Below, piece after piece: positions 1 through 12,527 of a DNA stretch of 64,000 nt. Below the pieces are notes generated by a model, which made no database searches, was not told where the DNA came from, and saw nothing but the letters and a program-made list of their open reading frames with translations. Each line of letters starts with the position of its first letter. Position 1 is the first letter of the stretch. Origin of the DNA: Jackrogersella multiformis (taxonomy: Eukaryota > Ascomycota > Sordariomycetes > Xylariales > Hypoxylaceae); the NCBI GenBank assembly GCA_902806575.1, contig CADCXD010000008.1:2418001-2482000 (forward strand), written 5' to 3'. A program made the translations under genes and the position numbers.

Positions 1-1719
1 TTCCCAGGCAGGAGAAAGAAGACGTTGGATGTTTTGCATGGGATTGGGTGGCTGGAGTTAGTGGAGTTTGTTTTACTTTTTGAGAGAACATTGAAAGAGG
101 GAGGAGAGAGTGCATAGTGCATAGTGCAACTGCATGGTACATAACAATATCCTTATATCCGTTTAATCGAGATGGTAACTAACCTTGGAATCCATTTGAA
201 ACGTTATCTGAGATATTACCTAGGTAGTCTTACGAATTTTGATGTGCAAGATGGCCCTGTTTGATTTACCTAGGTAGGTCTAGGGAGGTCTAGGGAGGTA
301 GGTACCTACATGGCAGGAATTGGCTTTCAAGCGGTGTACAACTGTCGAGGCCCGAGGGAGCGTGCTGGTATTGTAGACTTCGAGGTTGCTTCATTGGTGG
401 ACGAATAAAGTGCTTTTTAATGCTCTCCAGCAGGTAATCTAATCTGCCTTTTGTCTATTTGGCTGCCCAGGCATGTAAGGGATCACGCACATGGTGATTC
501 TGTTGACAGGTACAGTTTACGAATCTTAAAATTAGCATATCAATATCATCGTCGCCCTTATTGGCGTGTACATGTATCCTCACAACAGATCTAGGTACGA
601 ACTCGGATCGAAGACAAGTATAATATAAAGGTAATTGCTTTTGTGAATTTGGGTTTATTACTATCAGCTCGGACGTTATCCCGGACTCTCACAACGATAA
701 TCTGTCCTATCCACATAAACAAACATCCATCCATACCATACTTCCAAACAATATATCAGATCTGCGGCAACCACTCCGATAGTCTCGTCTGAACAAGCCA
801 TGTCTTCGAGCCCCTAGGGGTGGACATAGACGAGACCTAGACGCAGTCCATTATCACGAACAAGTCTGCCGATAAAGGAATCGGCAAAAAAAAAAAGAAG
901 AAAGGCAGGGAAAGCCACGGAGTTGAATATCGTGTTAATTCGGCAAACGTGTAAATCTCCGTTCTACCTATCCTCATTTGATATCATGCCGGGAGGACCT
1001 GGCATCTATAATTGTACACTGGGTGTTTTTAAATCTGTATAGATTCCGTCCCCCGTTCATAGGCCCCGTGAGATTCCCGCCGGCCTGCACATCTACCGCC
1101 GTCATGAGCATGAGCGAAGGAAATTTAAAAATAAGAAGTCAAAACGCCGTCATCTCTTTCTTTCGCGAAATTCCTACTAGCCGTTATCATTGAGTCTTTC
1201 TCCGACTTATGGATAGCCTGTTGGCAAAGTCGGAGAGATTGAGTACGAAAAGAGACAGGTCTTATGTACAATTCATTGTCTAGCCAGACACCCTCCGGCT
1301 TTTAGATAATATTTTTTAATCACCCCTCTTTCCGATTGCTCGTGAATATCTTTTGGATCATCGGAAAATGCGGGAGATTCGGGAGTCCACGGAAAGACCA
1401 TTCGAACTCCAATAGAGAGGCAAGTATCCAGAACCTTATCTCAAGAAGATTCCATATGATACTCGCGGAAGATTCGGTGAGCTAGCAGGCTGGTACTAAG
1501 GACTCGTGTGTATGACGAGGCACATGAGCCCAAAGTACCTAAGTCAGCCAAAAGCGGGATGTTGTTGATGCTCACAGTGTCGGGCTCGGTTCTGTGCCTC
1601 GGAGATATGCTGACGGCGGGAGGATCGGCAACAAAGGAAGCCGATTTGTGGAGTTTCGATGGATACCGTACCTCGAAAAGCAACACTGCACTTACATTGG
1701 ACTCTCATAAATGACCCTG
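1..1719. other. Intergenic DNA, no supported gene
   Basis: No reading frame here has domain-like sequence or a sensible splice structure; the short frames near 980-1190 and 1440-1710 look random. The stretch holds a cluster of CCTAGGTA/GGTAGGT words at about 219-307, a short direct repeat of GCATAGT near 112-126, an A-rich run near 887-901, and a hairpin with a 10-bp perfect stem (1199-1208 with 1227-1236). It lies downstream of the mitoferrin gene, so its right end should include that gene's 3' UTR. Confidence 0.6.
1199..1236. repeat. Inverted repeat, 10-bp stem with 18-nt loop
   Basis: TCTCCGACTT at 1199-1208 is followed by its exact reverse complement AAGTCGGAGA at 1227-1236. It could form a hairpin in RNA transcribed from either strand. 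It sits about 480 bp beyond the mitoferrin stop, probably too far to be that gene's 3' end signal. Function unknown; it may be chance. Confidence 0.4.
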
Positions 1720-3168
1720 TCATAACGACGACGCTATGTTGGTGCGAATGAAATAGGCCCTAGAGTCGAATTTGTGAGTTAAGATAGTTCTCAGTATAGA
1801 GCAGTAAAAATAGAAAATAAAAAAAAAGGTACTTACTTAGAGGCCTCGTAAGCTGACCAGCAGATGGCTGTGCTCGGCATTGTGGTCACCACTCTCGGCC
1901 GAACCCCCTTAAAGAATCCACGCATACCCTCTCGTCGGTACATGACCTTGCAGCCCGCCACGAATCCATTCACCGATCTGAGTTCCGGATCGGTGGCAGT
2001 GCCTCGGGTTTGTAGCATCGTCTTGATCACGTCCATTGGTGTTGTCAGAGCCGCTGCGAAGCCGCCAGCAACGGCGCCAGCCATACAATGCGTAAAGGGG
2101 TCGTACACCTTGGACGGGTTCATAGCCGTAGAGATAGATTCGTACGCAAGGAACTGGAGAGCGGTGAACGGAACGGTCATAGATAGCGTAGTTGGATAAG
2201 AAACGTAGAATGCGGAGAGGCCCTCCGTCTTATAGACGTATCGTGCGCAATCGTTCATGGATCGGTACATTTTGCTAGAATGTTGGATCTGCATGCGTTG
2301 CTTGATAACTGTAACCGGCAGTTAGAGATGGATCATCCTAGCACCTTGGGTTTTGGTGTCTGGCGTCTGATGTTTGGCACCCAACATACCATCAAAGGGG
2401 TTCATGAGCGCATCACTGGCTATAGTCGCACAGGCTCCACTCGTAGCTAGGAGAAGAAAAAGGACGAGTTAGAAAGATCCAGTGCCGAGACATCGGGTCG
2501 AAATTGAGGAGGCATGGAGGCCTTACCTGCCGCAAGTGGATGGTGAACACCGGCTCTGTTGCCGCCCATCAGATGCTTAACAGCCTCGTACGTCGCGAAA
2601 TATACTGCATGCGCAGGGCCTAGTAATAGACATGGTGAGATGATAGATCGTATCTAGCTACGTAGCTCTTTCGAATAGACATACCCGCTCCGACCACAAC
2701 ACTTGACATGCCTCGCCATAGCTTTAGGACGCCCTCCCCGCTCACTATGCGCATGGTGCTCTGGATCATGCCCCTATAAACGGCGTTCGCGGAGGGGTTG
2801 ATGATCTGCATTCGTGTCTAGACACATTATACCAGGTTAGCGCTGGGCCGGATAGCCGGCTAGAAATATAAGGTCGCGCACCTTGATCGCGTCAATCGGG
2901 TACATGACCGTGTGTTCCTACCATCTCGTTAGTATTCCCGGCGACCTCCATCAAGATAAGGGCTATCGAAGAGTACAGCTATGCCAGCGAAGGCGCCGGC
3001 GGTCATGTTTTGGGTCAGGGAGAAGTTTGGTGGGAGGGCTTCGTAGCTAGTAAGATGATTACATATTAGTATCCGTATAACACGGTCGGCCTGTCTCGCT
3101 CAAGTAGCGAAGGTGAGAAAGAGTAACCTACTCGTAATCCTCGACGGGCTCGGCCGCTGGCTGGGCCA
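1720..3168 (-). CDS. MRS4: Mitoferrin, mitochondrial iron carrier (Mrs3/Mrs4 type)
   Basis: Mitochondrial carrier family protein that imports iron across the inner membrane for heme and Fe-S synthesis. Eight exons join in frame: 3132-3168, 2977-3046, 2882-2917, 2685-2817, 2527-2620, 2390-2446, 1837-2308, 1720-1759, giving 312 residues, the normal carrier length. Three repeats are visible, with signatures YPIDAIKTR, NPFDVIKQR and TPMDVIKT at the first, third and fifth helices (PX[D/E]XX[K/R] motif). The N-terminus EDYDYEALPPNF and the HTVMYPIDAIKTRMQ segment are typical of fungal mitoferrins and separate it from other carriers. The chosen ATG begins MAQPAAEP and has A at -3 and G at +4; an in-frame start at 3334 would add 55 less plausible residues. 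The last exon codes only 13 residues and completes a Lys codon split by the intron. Next gene is homocitrate synthase, 3.4 kb away and divergent. Confidence 0.93.
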
Positions 3169-6087
3169 TTTTGGCCACAGCTGAAGAGCCTTCGCCGAAG
3201 GCCTTAGGTTGAAGCGCCAGGATTGCGTCTACAGGTAGTCGGGGAGGAGCGGGTGGAGTTATGGCGCGAATTTCGGCTCGAACAAGCTGGCTGTTGGTGT
3301 TGTTCCTCCAAAGGGATTTCGAGATGCCACACAAATGCGAGATATTATGTATGGGCTAGCGAGCTTGCGATAATGCGGACGGATATAATAGAACAAAGAG
3401 GTAAACAAGGGATGCGACTCCGAGTTAGTAAAGGGGAAATGGGAAAGTACGAGGTTTGGGAGGAGTTCACTACTTTAGTGTGTGCGCATCAATTGTGATG
3501 ATGCCAAGTGATGATGAAAAGTGCAAAGTTGCGAAATTGAGAAAATCTTCCCGACTCAAATACGTATGTGAATGTGGTACACACTATAACTTAGGTCGCT
3601 GCTGCTGCATGTGCATAGACGGCTTTTTCAAATTTCATCTCAGCGCAATTCGGAGGCCGGAATTTGCAGGGGTATGTCGGCGCCGCTCCCCACCTTGGGG
3701 ATACCTACATACATGTATTAAACTAGGAGGTACCCTAACAGCCCCAATCAGGTTTAGAACAAGAATAAGCCCCATGAGGCTGGGGGTGGGGGGGAGGTTA
3801 AATTGTGATACCTATCTGCTTATGTGGCTTGTGAATGAACACTTGAATTCAGGTACCTACCTAGGTATGTAGTATGGCTTTTTAATAGGTATTCCTACAT
3901 AGGTACTTAATAATTAATATAAGTAGGTATGTTTTGCCATCTGATTCGTTCCTTTTGAATTATATATTCTAGTGATAGTTTACATGAATAGGTAGGTACC
4001 CTAGGTAGGTAAATAACTTCCCTACCGAGCAGACAACCAGACGTCAAGTACGATATCTAATATATACCGTACTTTCTCGTCAGGACTTATCTTTTCGTTT
4101 GCCTCCACACGATTGCTACCTGCTTGGTAGAATCACACTAACAAATTTATACATACCTAGGTAATACATACAATTGTAACCCTGCTAGCATGTCTAAGGG
4201 TCATCGCCTTCAAGGTATGTTAGTCAGCAAAGGTGGGAATACCTACCTGCTACTACCTAACAGCTGTGGTGTAGAGAGCCTCACAAGGGTCACTTTCCCA
4301 TGGATAGGTTCTAGAATCCTTCTATGTCGACATCATCGTTAATCTTTCATCTAGATCCCGATCGTAAGGTAACTCATACCTCTGCATCGGAATCTGGGGT
4401 AATGCGGTTGCATCCCCGTTCCATCGTTCCATCGGGACAATCATCGTATGATGGTGGATGATATTTGGGATACCCGGTTTTGTCTCCTTGGCACCTACTT
4501 AAAAGAGCCCTCGTTGCTCTTTCTCTAGTCGGGAAAACATAAGATAAGATACCTTACTATTCATACACAGGTAGGTAGGTATATAATATTAAGTATATTA
4601 AGCTAAGTACGGAGATATAATAGTGTCTTTCTATATGCCGAGTTTCATACCGAGTATCTCCGAAGTCCGAATGCAATACCTTAGGTACCTTACTTAGTAA
4701 GTATAGATCGTCATTTTTCTACCTCGAGTATTAGTACGAGAAAAAGCGAAATTTGATGTCTCTATTCGACTACACTCTTGGGCAACTTTTAGTTCGTTTG
4801 TTATATATATGATATCTCGTGATATTTCTCTACTACTAGATATCACTTTAACCTAAATAAATACAAGATAAGATGCCTTAGGTATTAATAAGACCATGAA
4901 ATCCCAACGGAGTTAAAAGGACTAATATACTTTTATCGAATACCTTTATAATTCTATCGTGTTTCAGGTCTAGCAACGTCAACTCACGTATCATGGGACG
5001 TGCTCGCCAAAAATTGGAACAATTCAACATAACATTTCTGGCTTCCATGATGGCGTCTTCCAAAGCCGCCATGTTGTCAAAAAGGGGATGCATAACTACC
5101 TTGGTATATACCTGTGATGTTTTACATAAGCAAATACGGAGAACCATAGGGCACTTTGAGGAGAGGCTTTCGTAAAATCTCTGTCGGTTCTCTCTTAAAA
5201 CTATCCATCGTCAATACCTTACTCATGTCTTGGTATAATAGTGATAATACTCAAATACCTACACCACATAGCAACTGGTATTTCATAGCCTATTGGGCTA
5301 TGTAATAAAGTTAAACAACAGTTGTATTTTCATCCACATCAGTACCTAGGTAGGTAATTCCCTATAGGTATCATGCATGTATGAGTATAAATGTATTAGC
5401 TTGTTTCATGGTATGAATTGCGTAGGACGGTTGGATGGCCGTTTCCTAGAAACCTGCATGTTAATACCCCCTTACATGACTTGGGTTTAGATACTTGAAC
5501 ATTCAAAGCATCAGAGCCTTAACAACTTCGGTTATGAAAATGTAATCCTTGGGCAAACGAGGACGATGAGTATCAATTTGCGTATTGCATCAAGCAACCG
5601 ATGGGCACAGCATAGCATAGCAATATCAACCAACTTTAATATCAAACATCAAAGTGTACAAGCAGCATATATTTAACAATTACCATTAAAAGGTGTTATT
5701 TAAACATCAATGTTAATTACTAGCTCCGGAGGTAGATCAATGTATAGACCTGTCGTTACGCATTTGGATGCAATGTTGTGACATTCTTCTATCCCATTTA
5801 AACTAGTATTATAGAAGAGAACTTAAGAAAAGCATGCTTACCTGTCTTTTATATATGATCTTCGGAAGAATCACTCTGGGTGGGATTCAAGTCACAAGGT
5901 TTAGAAAGGCCGGGCAGGCCGGGATCTTATCCACTTTTCTATGTCATCTATGTCCGAAATTTTTATTTGCTTGAATGCGATTACTTACATACCAGGTAGG
6001 CTAGGTAGGTACGATTCCTCCGAATAAAGGCAGCTGCAAGGTCGCATTGAAATTTCTACCTTAGGTACCTGGGCATCTTTTTAGCTG

Positions 6088-6094
6088 TGACTCA
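6088..6094 (+). promoter_or_regulatory. CPC1/Gcn4-type site TGACTCA
   Basis: A perfect TGACTCA lies 432 bp before the homocitrate synthase ATG; a second core, TGACTC on the minus strand, is at 6281-6286. This is the binding consensus of the cross-pathway control bZIP factor (Gcn4 in yeast, CPC1/CpcA in filamentous fungi), which induces amino-acid biosynthetic genes. Its position upstream of a lysine-pathway gene makes it plausible; occupancy is inferred. Confidence 0.6.
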
Positions 6095-6158
6095 TGGGTA
6101 TTTTGGTAATTTTGGTTTTAACGGCTATTGCAACCACATCCAAAATGGGATGGAGGGG

Positions 6159-6218
6159 CCAATTCGCTGCAGGAGGGATCTGAGATGGGTCTCGATATGC
6201 GACTGATGATTGGCCAAT
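6159..6218. promoter_or_regulatory. CCAAT-box cluster upstream of homocitrate synthase
   Basis: CCAAT occurs at 6159-6163, and the 10-bp palindrome ATTGGCCAAT at 6209-6218 gives back-to-back CCAAT boxes on both strands. CCAAT is the site of the heterotrimeric CBC/Hap complex, which in fungi cooperates with metabolic and iron regulators. The boxes are about 310-370 bp upstream of the start codon and between the two CPC1-type sites. Confidence 0.5.
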
Positions 6219-6525
6219 TCCAGTTCTTTGTACGTCACTATCCACCAGGCTAAACCACTTGCAGGGATTTTAATGGCTTAGAGTCATGTGACAGCCCCGC
6301 GTATGGTTGAAATTGCAGCTTGGTGCGACCCTGAACTGGGGAACCGACGATCGGCCTACGTGGGGTACCTGTAATAGGTACCTAGTTTGTGATTCATTGC
6401 ATGCAGGTGCTTAAGAAATTTTTACAACTTTTTACAACTTTTACCTCCAACATAAAACGAGAGGCGACGAAAATTTACTCCAACTTCCTTTCCTGTTTTA
6501 AAATAACCAGAATTCAACAGCAAAC

Positions 6526-8713
6526 ATGTGTGGAACGGACGGATTAGAAGCCAGCAATGTAAATATATTGTTCAATCTCTATTTCGATCCCGAATTGACC
6601 TGACACTGACCATTATTTACTCCAGGGCACCAATGGCACCAACGGCACGAGTGCCACCAATGGAAATGGAAATGGAACCTCTACCCCGATACGTCGTAAT
6701 AATCCATACCAGTCGAACCCGGGCGAGTTCTTGTCCAACGTAGGCAAATTCAAGATCATCGAGTCGACTCTTCGCGGTTAGCTTTTCTTTTGCTCCACGT
6801 CTATCCCGAGCCGTGCTAACAACCTATATAGAAGGGGAGCAATTCGCCAATGCCTACTTCGACACCGAAATCAAGATCAAGATGTATGTGTTTTTGTAAT
6901 CTCTCGTATGTGCTTTACTAACACCTTTTATGTAGTGCTAAGGGTATGTCGAACTTCAAACTATGTCTCATGTGCCTCCTTACTGAACTATACCTCCTGC
7001 AGCCCTCGATGCCTTCGGTGTTGATTATATCGAACTCACATCCCCAGCCGCCTCGGAGCAATCACGATTAGATTGCATAGAAATCTGCAAGCTTGGACTT
7101 AAGGTGCGATCTCTAACATCCTTCTATCAGACTCGACTAATGTTCCCCCAAGGCCAAGATCTTGACTCGTGAGTCACCGGCGAATCCTACTCAACCCTTT
7201 ACTTCTAACCGTGACTTATAGACGTCCGTTGCGACATGCGAGATGTCCAAATGGCTATCGATACCGGTGTGGATGGCCTAGATATTGTCATTGGCACATC
7301 TCATTTCCTCCGGGAACACAGCCATGGCAAGGATATGGCGTTCATCACCAAGGCCGCGCTGGAAGTCGTACAATATGTCAAGTCGAAGGGCATCGAAGTT
7401 CGCTGTATGTTAGCAGCAACTCTTAGCAACAAGACCCCTCCACTAATACGAAATAGTCTCCAGTGAGGATTCGTTCCGATCAGATCTCGTAGATCTGCTA
7501 TCATTATACAACGCTGTGGATAAGGTCGGCGTCAACCGTGTCGGCATTGCTGACACTGTTGGCTGCGCTAGCCCGCGCCAGGTATATGAGGTATGTATTT
7601 TTTACGCTCTTTACTATCGTAATACTAGTCATACTAACTATGGATATAGCTCGTGCGCACACTTAGGGGTGTGGTTTGTGAGTTGATATAGCATCTGCTC
7701 TCAGGTATATTCACTAATTTATCGACAAGCATGTGACATTGAAACCCATTTCCATAACGATACGGGGTGTGCTATTGCCAACGCGTAAGTTTTCTGTTTA
7801 GAACAGAGCTGAGGTTCATTTCACTGATATTGTTCTAGCTTCTGTGCTCTTGAGGCTGGAGCAACGCACGTCGATACCAGTGTACTTGGAAGTGAGTACA
7901 TCCTGCTACCGAAACAATATGTTCACGATGAATAGTAGTCACTGACAATTTCAAGTTGGCGAACGTAACGGCATTACTCCTCTTGGTGGCTTCCTGGCAC
8001 GTATGGTAGTCACGAGCCCTGATTACGTCAAGAGCAAGTACAAGCTTAGCATGATCAAGGAGGTAAGTTTGATATATATGCATTCATATAGGCGCAGTAT
8101 GAGCTGACATATACCAGATTGAGGACATGGTTGCTGAGGCTGTGGAGATCAATACCCCGTTCAACAACCCCATTACCGGCTTCTGTGCCTTTACTCACAA
8201 GGCCGGCATACAGTAAGCCGATTTTATACCAAGCCACCCTTCCTTGGATTATCGTTACCAGGAAACCCCTATTTAGCTACTACTTGCCTTCTATCCTCCA
8301 CGATAGACCCCAGAGAATTTTTACTTCGCCAGTTATAACAATTGCTAACACTAAATGCCATAGTGCCAAAGCTATCCTCAACAACCCCTCCACATACGAG
8401 ATTCTCAACCCGGCGGATTTCGGATTGACGCGCTACGTCCACTTCGCCTCCCGGTTAACCGGCTGGAATGCCGTCAAGACTCGAGTAACACAACTTGGTT
8501 TGACTATGACGGACGAACAAGTCAAGGAGTGGTATGTCCCAATTCAAACTCAACCTGTTGGAAGACCAGGACTAATTTGATGCTTGCAGTACCGCCAAGA
8601 TCAAGGCATTGGCTGATGTACGGCCGATTGCTATCGACGACGCCGATTCTATTATTCGCAGTTTCCACCTAAATCTTCAGGAGGGCACACAAAACGGCAG
8701 TCGAGAGAGTTGA
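6526..8713 (+). CDS. LYS20: Homocitrate synthase (lysine alpha-aminoadipate pathway)
   Basis: Condenses acetyl-CoA and 2-oxoglutarate to homocitrate, the first step of fungal lysine synthesis. Fifteen exons close in frame to 435 residues, the usual length: 6526-6558, 6626-6776, 6832-6883, 6936-6943, 7003-7103, 7153-7168, 7222-7404, 7457-7590, 7650-7677, 7730-7784, 7839-7891, 7956-8062, 8118-8212, 8364-8531, 8590-8713. The TIM-barrel motif STLREGEQF (about 58-66; the Arg-Glu pair binds substrate and metal), GTSHFLREHSHG, HFHNDTG (His242 and His244 as metal ligands) and GITPLGGFLARM are all intact. Residues 12-25 are a low-complexity Gly-Thr-Asn tract. Exons 4 and 6 are microexons of 8 and 16 nt. 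CPC1-type and CCAAT sites upstream fit amino-acid-responsive control. The split from isopropylmalate synthase rests on overall similarity to the fungal Lys20 group. Confidence 0.96.
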
Positions 8714-9646
8714 TCTAGGGGGTTGAGTAGGCAATGGAGTATTTCCAAACTATCTACTAGGGGCTGCATCAAAAAAAGGACATGGATAAAATTTCTGGTG
8801 TGCATCGCTTCGGTTGGGGAAAAGAGATCTTTCGATCTGGGCAGGGCTATAATAAAGCCATTTAGCCTCCAGGTATAATTAGGGTTAGGAGTACAAGCCA
8901 ATGAATGCACTGTTTTCTTTGACACTCTTTTACCGTGCTGCTGAATTTCTTGACTCGTCGTTGATGTGACCGAAGCCTCGCAACTATAGATCGCTCTAGG
9001 AATAGCTTTCTATAAGTCGATACCCTACATTGAAGCTGTGTAGTAACATACCATCGTGACCTCTATACTAGGGGGCTGGGGATGGTGGGAGGATGGTATT
9101 GGGAAGTAGTGGTTTGCTCTTTCTCTTCGTTGAGGACAGGAGGAATGGATGGGCTTGTTAACACTAGGTACCTAGGGAGGCTTGTTAAATCACGAGGGCT
9201 CCCCTTTCTGTATCTGGGTACCTAAGGTATGAAAGGGGCTGGCCGTCTAATTCATAGGCTGTCGGTTGATGGTAGATATACAAGTGCTTGGGTAGGTACC
9301 TAGGTCGAAAATTCAATACATACGGCGCCCAACCTACGGGATATCTACACGTAACAAAGACCCAATGTACCTAGGTAGGTACCTAGGTAATCAGTCAAGT
9401 CAAATCCGGTCAAATTGGTAATGGTCTGTCTATTCTTATCCCTCCCTATCATGGTATTTATGCTATGTCATGTATGCCGACCTAAGCTAGCGCGTCCCAA
9501 ACCGAACGAACACCAAACTGTACTTATGTAGTGTAATCAGCAAAGCAACCTGAACTCCTTTCCCTTCTCCTATCCGGATCTGCTCTACCGGCTGTCTCGT
9601 AGCCCAGACGAGTGTAGTGTATTCAAGTAAGTCCGGCCCTCGCATC
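8714..9646. other. Intergenic, convergent 3' regions
   Basis: Lies between the 3' ends of homocitrate synthase and ATG9. No gene seen. Holds GGTACCTAGG words at 9167-9176, 9293-9306 and 9367-9390. Presumably contains both 3' UTRs and their poly(A) sites. Confidence 0.6.
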
Positions 9647-12527
9647 TTACATAACGCCCCTCCGATCCATGTGCACCTGCTGGAACTGTTTCAGCATCAT
9701 GACCACGCCGGGCCCGTCGTCGCCCTCTGTAGCGGTGCTTTCCTCGCGGCTTAGCCCGTGCCGGGGCGAGCCCTCCCACGTCGACTCTCCTAGCTGCGCC
9801 ACGCTGTCCTCGACGTCACCGTAGTCTGCGTAGTTCGTGTCCTGTCGGCGGATAACGCTTCTGGAGGCCCCGTCTTCGAGTGATTCTTCTATGATGTTCG
9901 TATCACCTGGATACACGCCGCGTTGCTGACGCGCTCGCTGCGGAGTGCGGCTGAGTGGAGCCGTGGCTATGAAAGAAGCGGAAGGTTGGTGGTGAGGATC
10001 GAGTAGCATCGAGGCCATTGGCGATGGTGCGACTGCCGGCCCGAAGCGCGGCGTCCTTCCCGGCGCGGGCGCTCGGCTCCGTGGTCGTTCGTTGCGTCCA
10101 ATGCGCGATGAGCGCATATCGGCAGCGAGTGTTGGTGACATTAAGCCAGGGAAGGCCGGTGGAGGGTGGAACTGGTGACGACCAGCTGGTCCCAAAGCAT
10201 GAGAGCCGGGCAGCCCGGTTCTGGGATGATAGACATAATTATCTAAAAAGCCGTGGACAGAGGCCTGCATCTTTCCATGTTTAGTAGCATAGTAGTCTTC
10301 GCGGGCATCGTTTATATTCGACTGTTGCTGTCTAGTGGTACGTTGATCCTTCTGGAAGTCGAAGACAGCAAACGAGCATACGTAACCTAGTCCATCGACG
10401 TGAATTGTGAATTCGCGGAAGAAGTCGATGATCTGATCGCTGCATTTCGGCAAACTGAAGAAGAGTATCAAGGGTGTGACCAATACACCAAATATTTCCT
10501 CTAGAAAGATGATGATTCTCGACTTATATAGCTCGGAGAATTCGGCCTTCACATCGTAACTGTGAAGTCGACCTTTCCACTGATCTGGCTGGAAATGCGT
10601 ATACTCGATGACGTTCTGCATCGCGAATTCGGGATCGAACACATCATTCTCCTCGGATATCATCCCGCGAGCGACGGCCCACGTTGTTGTTAAGAGTGCA
10701 ACAAAAGCAAACGCATTCATCCCAGGGAACAGTTCGAAGTCCACAAACATCTCTGGATCGGAGAAACCCACGATAGCCAGTACGGCGATGAGAGCACCGG
10801 AGAAGAACTGGATTGTCCGAGCAGCTGATTCGGTCTTTTTCTTTGGGAACTGATCTATATAGTGCTTTGCGAAAGGATAAGACATGTTGAGGCGTTCTTC
10901 GAACAGATGTGGGAGTTCGTTAAACTCGCGAAACTTCCACCTCGCAAGTGGCGTGTACTGCCTCGCCCCTAGGGAGGATGTATTGGTTTTGAATTCCTAG
11001 GGGATAGGTTAGCGCGTAATAATTGTGTTTTCTAAGATGGTGCTTACATTGTAGTACGTGAAAATGAAGTCAACGACGAGGGCGGAGGCAGCAAAGGGAG
11101 CGAAGAAGAGGTTCATCACCGCGGCAAAAGCGAACCTCGTCTGCATTTCTCTGCTAAGGTGACCTCGATGGTCGGATTTAAGAACACGCTGATGAACCTG
11201 GCCACCCTCGTTAAAGACTAGGTCCAGAACTCCGAACTGAACGGTCCATTCGAGAGACTTGGAAAATAATTGCCGGTTTCGGAGAAATGGAATGGGAGCT
11301 GTAAGGTCTAATATGTCTTTATTGAAGAGTGCGATAATGTAGTTCTCTCGTCTCATAAGCCTGTTAGCAATGTCATGAGCGTCGAGCCTCTCTTTTGACT
11401 GGCTAGCCACGTGCTGCCCTAGCTGCTTAGACAAGAAGCGCCGTTGAGACGGGGTGATATTGGTTGCGGTCTTGACATTTTCGTCACGGAGCGCTGTAAT
11501 CTTGGAAACCACATCCTGCCAAGAGACGGTCTGCATGTCATCCTCGGGGATCTCTAGGAGATAGACGAAGAAATCGCGGATGTGCATCAAACGCGGGATG
11601 TCAAGGATCCACTGGATGGTCTTCCAGATGAAGTAGAAACTACAGACCCAGAGACTCAAGTTCCATATTCCCCACATGTGCTTGGTGCAGTGGGGGATCA
11701 TGATTTGCGATAGACTCTTACTCTCCCGAATCTTGCTATAGTCTATACATTGTGATAATAGAGTGAGCAGGATTGCAACGAATATGACTTTCCTACTAAA
11801 CGTGAGCATACGAGTCTAAAATGAGGGGGGTACAAATAGGGGCTTACAATAAATGTAGAAGCCTCTCGAGCAGGATACACCACATTCCTGCTCCGAGGTA
11901 GTAGTCATATACATCCCGAATGAAGACGTCCAGATTGGAGACGTTAGCCCATCTAAACATAGCCTTATCTTTGGGACTGCCAATGAACCCGGCTCTCTTC
12001 GGAGTACCGCCTGTCTGGTGTTGGCCAGGTGGCGAGCCGTACTCATCGTCTTCATGTAATCTTTGATGCGCCTGGGCAGTTTCCCACTGCGCCTGTATTC
12101 TTCGGTTTGCAGAGCTTCGTCTAGTATTATTCCGTGCCTGCTGGGGGCTGGTTCTGCGTGGGTTTGGCTTGACGTTCGTATCATCGGGGCCTTCTACCAA
12201 GAGAGAGGCGGGTACGTCATTATCTCCGTCATCTTCAGGTATGAGCCATCGCGGTCTCACATTATGTCTACCAGTTCTTACGGGACCATGACGAGGTTCA
12301 CTTGGAGTAGCGACAGGGCTGCGTGGGGTAGATACGTGGCTATCATCGAGACCCAAGTCATTCTCATTATCGAGTTCCTCATCGCGAAAATGATGGGCTA
12401 GGTTTTCTTCGTCTAGATTTAGGCCAGCTGTGCCCTCGATATCGCCTTCATGGTCATCACTGAGTCGGTTATACGTGGACCGATTGTCGGTAGATGGGAC
12501 AAGACGGGAGAAGAGATTCGGAGGCAT
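9647..12527 (-). CDS. ATG9: Autophagy lipid scramblase Atg9
   Basis: Multispanning membrane protein of the autophagy pathway; it resides on Golgi-derived vesicles that seed the phagophore and scrambles lipids with Atg2. Three exons close in frame: 11848-12527, 11048-11795, 9647-10996, giving 925 residues. The N-terminal ~190 residues are acidic and disordered. The core begins near YYLGAGMWCILLERLLHL and includes CIDYSKI, LMRRENYIIALFNKD and RQYTPLARWKFREFNELPH, hallmarks of the family. Hydrophobic segments follow VIFVAILLTLL, WNLSLWVCSFYFIW, FFAPFAASALVVDF, FFSGALIAVLAIVGF, AFVALLTTTWAVA and FGVLVTPLILFF. The long C-tail carries FHPPPAFPGL, SPMASMLLDPHHQP and a terminal FQQVHMDRR block, all seen in filamentous-fungal Atg9. 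The start codon is the first ATG after a stop and shares a divergent promoter with COG6. Confidence 0.95.

Larger units (their letters stand above)
3169..6525. other. Long divergent intergenic region (mitoferrin / homocitrate synthase)
   Basis: About 3.4 kb, AT-rich and rich in GGTACCTA-type words (for example 3853-4010, 4560-4690, 5343-5357, 5993-6012, 6057-6069). Small open frames at 3223-3498, 3456-3872 and 4878-5147 lack recognisable sequence and splice partners, so I do not call genes. A 7-bp-stem, 5-nt-loop hairpin lies at 5284-5302. The right end carries the homocitrate synthase promoter motifs listed separately. A direct repeat of TTTTTACAAC occurs near 6419-6440, just upstream of the likely transcription start of that gene. 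Confidence 0.6.

Noticed and set aside
5284..5302. 7-bp stem, 5-nt loop hairpin
   Set aside because: Short, isolated, no transcript known, and expected by chance in a window of this size.
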